7,710 nucleotides of DNA from an uncultured Lachnospiraceae bacterium (GTDB lineage: Bacteria > Bacillota_A > Clostridia > Lachnospirales > Lachnospiraceae), in assembly GCA_902773195.1 (NCBI GenBank), contig CACYDL010000084.1:1-7710 (forward strand), written 5' to 3'. Below the pieces are notes generated by a model. That model searched no databases. It was not told the origin of the DNA and saw only the letters and a list, made by a program, of their open reading frames with translations. A program made the translations under genes and the position numbers. Positions 6,213 through 7,710 of this stretch are shown piece after piece. Within the stretch, counting starts at the first letter, position 1. Each line of letters starts with the position of its first letter.

Positions 6213-7239
6213 AGAAAGCCAGCATGACGGCCGGAATCAGATAGGCGGGAAGCGCGCGGATAAAAATACGGCGGTTCCTCCGCAGGACGGCGGCCAGCAG
6301 GAGAAGCAGCCCGCCCGCTCCCGCGACGAAAACGGCCCCCATCGAAGTCATCAGGCAGGCGGCCGCCAGAATCGCGGCGTAATACAGGGTATCCCGGACC
6401 TGGAACGTCCCCTTCCTCAGGATCCGGAGAACAAAGGCGAAAAGAAGCGGGAACGCGAGACCGACGATCTGGGCCTTTCCCTGCCAGCTCCGGATCATCA
6501 TAAACGTCCCGGCGGTATAGACCGAGAAATAGGAGCTCGCCGAGATGAGGAAGACGAAAATCGTAAATACCGCCGACTTCTTCCTGTCCCCGGGATAGAG
6601 CTCCCTGCCGACCAGCAGGAACGAGGCGAAGAAGAGCATCGTCAGGACGGGCGGCATGAAGGTGTGGCAGAGCACCGCGGGCCTGATCGAAAAGGTCTTC
6701 GATATCATGGCGTAAAAGGCGAACTGGGGCGAGGAGGCCAGCCGGTTCATCTCATTTTTCGCGAAATTGCGGATCAGGTTCCCGGTCACCGCGTCATATT
6801 TCATGAGCGTATTGGTATCCACCGAGGTGGTGACCGCGCCGACGTAGTGAATATCGTCGTCGTCCACATGCATCATAAAGAAGGTGACGACGGCGTGGGC
6901 CGCCGGCAGAAGCAGCGCGAGGAGCTCGAACAGATTGCCCGTCCGTATCATCTCCATCGCATCCCGGAAGGGATGGCTGCCGCTCTTCCGGAGGAGATAC
7001 ACCCCCCTCGCTCCCAGGCAGAGGAGCAGAACGAACCACAGAACCGTCAGAAACGAGAGGGACCATCCGAAGAGGATTCCCGCGAGGGCGGGAAGATAGA
7101 CCAGGGCCATCATGAGCAGAAAGCCCGAGCACCACCGGCTGATCACCGTGTAAGGCCTGCCGTCCTCCTCCGGCACGACGTTCACGCCGGCCAGGACCGG
7201 CACCAGGGTGACAAACAGTAGAAATAAAAGATAGTTCAA
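6196..7239 (-). CDS. Polytopic membrane protein, apparent N-terminal part of a DUF6077-like protein (TTG start)
   Basis: A 347-residue product with about nine hydrophobic segments, beginning with LLFLLFVTLVPVLAGV at 4-19 and ending with ALPAYLIPAVMLAFYMHL at 329-346. A large loop after the fourth segment contains HVDDDDIHYVGAV (124-136), then KYDAVTG at 147-153 and SSPQFAF at 169-175. MMIRSWQGKAQIVGLAFPLL lies at 247-266. An acidic DDD..Y loop and a WQGKA motif recall uncharacterised DUF6077 proteins of Clostridia; this is recognition from memory, not a search result. The layout (many helices, one acidic external loop) also resembles GT-C-type glycosyltransferases, but activity is not shown. 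Translation starts at TTG (7239-7237) with AAGGAGG seven bases upstream. The protein stops at the end of a helix, inside the first-read unit of the 31-bp repeat array, and the probable C-terminal half is the next ORF. It may therefore be one half of a broken or split gene. Confidence 0.78.
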   Translation of the reverse strand: MNYLLFLLFVTLVPVLAGVNVVPEEDGRPYTVISRWCSGFLLMMALVYLPALAGILFGWSLSFLTVLWFVLLLCLGARGVYLLRKSGSHPFRDAMEMIRTGNLFELLALLLPAAHAVVTFFMMHVDDDDIHYVGAVTTSVDTNTLMKYDAVTGNLIRNFAKNEMNRLASSPQFAFYAMISKTFSIRPAVLCHTFMPPVLTMLFFASFLLVGRELYPGDRKKSAVFTIFVFLISASSYFSVYTAGTFMMIRSWQGKAQIVGLAFPLLFAFVLRILRKGTFQVRDTLYYAAILAAACLMTSMGAVFVAGAGGLLLLLAAVLRRNRRIFIRALPAYLIPAVMLAFYMHLS

Positions 7240-7246
7240 GTTCCGT

Positions 7247-7253
7247 CCTCCTT
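7247..7253 (-). promoter_or_regulatory. Strong ribosome binding site deciding a TTG start
   Basis: AAGGAGG on the minus strand, seven bases before TTG at 7239-7237. No in-frame ATG lies nearby upstream, and the hydrophobic N-terminus begins at once, so the TTG start is favoured. Confidence 0.8.
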
Positions 7254-7279
7254 CAGGGACTCAGACCGTTCCGCGGATT

Positions 7280-7316
7280 TGCGGAGACGGACGGCGCCGC
7301 GGCGCCCCGCTCCGCA
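7280..7316 (-). other. Inverted repeat in the leader of the membrane-protein ORFs
   Basis: TGCGGAG (7280-7286) is perfectly complementary to CTCCGCA (7310-7316). Between them lies a 14-base perfect palindrome made of GGCGCC, GC, GGCGCC (7293-7306). The transcript leader upstream of the TTG start could fold into a stable GC-rich stem. No T-run follows on the minus strand, so it is not a classical terminator. A role in mRNA stability, pausing or operator binding is possible but unproven. Confidence 0.5.
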
Positions 7317-7320
7317 GGTA

Positions 7321-7326
7321 AGTATA
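7321..7326 (-). promoter_or_regulatory. Possible -10 box for the membrane-protein ORFs
   Basis: TATACT on the minus strand matches five of six bases of the sigma-A -10 consensus. It lies just past the upstream terminator and about 80 bases before the TTG start. The -35 position at 17-base spacing would fall at the edge of the terminator stem and matches TTGACA poorly. Location between a terminator and an unrelated gene is the main support. Confidence 0.35.
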
Positions 7327-7344
7327 GTCCATAGTATCACAGAA

Positions 7345-7373
7345 AGAGACCGCGCACAATGTGCGCGGTCTCT
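7345..7373 (-). terminator. Rho-independent terminator of the pyruvate:ferredoxin oxidoreductase gene
   Basis: A perfect 13-bp stem, AGAGACCGCGCAC paired with GTGCGCGGTCTCT, with a three-base loop, begins 22 bases after the oxidoreductase stop. On the minus strand it is followed by TTTCTGT, a short and interrupted U-tract. The mirrored strand reads AAAACG after the stem, so termination is expected mainly in the minus direction. Confidence 0.8.
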
Positions 7374-7395
7374 AAAACGTACTTATCCCGCAGCG

Positions 7396-7710
7396 TTACT
7401 GCGCTTCGTAGTACTTGATGAGCCTGACCAGGTTCTCGTACCTCTCCTTCGCCTCCGCCTCGGACTTCGCGAAAAGTCTGTCGGCGCGTTCCGGATTCGC
7501 TCTCTTGAGGGAGCTGTAACGGACCTCGCCCATGATGAAGTCCTGATAGGACTCCGTCGGAGCCTTGGAGTCGAGCGTGAACGGGCTCTTTCCTTCAGCC
7601 TTGAGGGCCGGGTTGAAGCGGAAGTTGAACCAGTAGCCGGCCTTGACGGCGAGCTCTTCCTCGGTGATGGACTTGCCCATGCCCTTGCGGATACCGTGGT
7701 TGATGCACGG
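7396..7710 (-). CDS. nifJ: Pyruvate:ferredoxin (flavodoxin) oxidoreductase, C-terminal 104 residues
   Basis: This is the 3' end of a gene that starts outside the window. The full enzyme (about 1,170-1,200 residues) oxidatively decarboxylates pyruvate to acetyl-CoA and CO2 using thiamine diphosphate and iron-sulfur clusters, and passes electrons to ferredoxin in anaerobic metabolism. The visible part opens with PCINHGIRKGMGKS, the conserved region following the last cluster-binding domain in PFOR. It continues GYWFNFRFNPALKAEGKSPF, TLDSKAPTESYQDFIMGEVR and YSSLKRANPERADRLFAKSE, ending in a helical KERYENLVRLIKYYEAQ tail, all typical of the PFOR C-terminus. The internal ATG at 7680 is not a start, because the open frame and conserved residues continue upstream of it to the window edge. 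A strong hairpin follows the TAA at 7398-7396, which separates it from the membrane-protein genes. The symbol por is also used for this enzyme. Confidence 0.95.
   Translation of the reverse strand, partial: PCINHGIRKGMGKSITEEELAVKAGYWFNFRFNPALKAEGKSPFTLDSKAPTESYQDFIMGEVRYSSLKRANPERADRLFAKSEAEAKERYENLVRLIKYYEAQ

Noticed and set aside
6205..7221. Plus-strand open frame of 338 codons over the first membrane ORF
   Set aside because: Codon-aligned antisense shadow; the minus-strand product has a coherent membrane topology and a strong ribosome site.

Overview
The window comes from a GC-rich bacterium. It is most likely an anaerobic member of the Clostridia, probably Lachnospiraceae-like. This is inferred from a pyruvate:ferredoxin oxidoreductase end, a single-chain (alpha2-type) glycyl-tRNA synthetase following era and recO, a cytosolic PreP-like M16 protease next to era, and a DUF6077-like polytopic membrane protein. 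Every real gene lies on the minus strand, so transcription runs from high to low coordinates.

In transcription order: the 3' end of a pyruvate:ferredoxin oxidoreductase gene (7710-7396) ends at a 13-bp-stem terminator hairpin (7373-7345). A short, structured leader with a possible -10 box follows. Next are two consecutive membrane-protein ORFs (7239-6196, TTG start, and 5995-5174). They look like the N- and C-terminal parts of one DUF6077-like protein, separated by about 200 bp that hold a four-copy 31-bp tandem repeat. A second, unrelated array (37-bp period, two good copies plus a degenerate one) begins at the stop of the second ORF. The housekeeping cluster follows: M16C/PreP-like metalloprotease (5005-2054), era (2040-1144), recO (1110-460) and the first 112 codons of glyQS (337-1, running off the window).

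The protease, era and recO are tightly packed (gaps of 13 and 33 bp) and are probably one transcript. glyQS follows after 122 bp with no obvious terminator. era (ribosome maturation), recO (recombinational repair) and glyQS (tRNA charging) are a familiar Gram-positive neighbourhood, with the protease at its head.

The least ordinary part is 5064-6212. A seemingly split membrane-protein gene has tandem repeats at both stop codons. In two of the 31-bp junctions the sequence forms a complete miniature translation unit: Shine-Dalgarno-like GGAGAG, six bases, ATG, three codons and TGA. This could be a translational stop/restart element, or simply slippage expansion that broke a gene. The sequence alone does not decide between them.

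I saw no tRNA, rRNA, CRISPR array, insertion sequence or riboswitch. No gene-free stretch exceeds about 170 bp.
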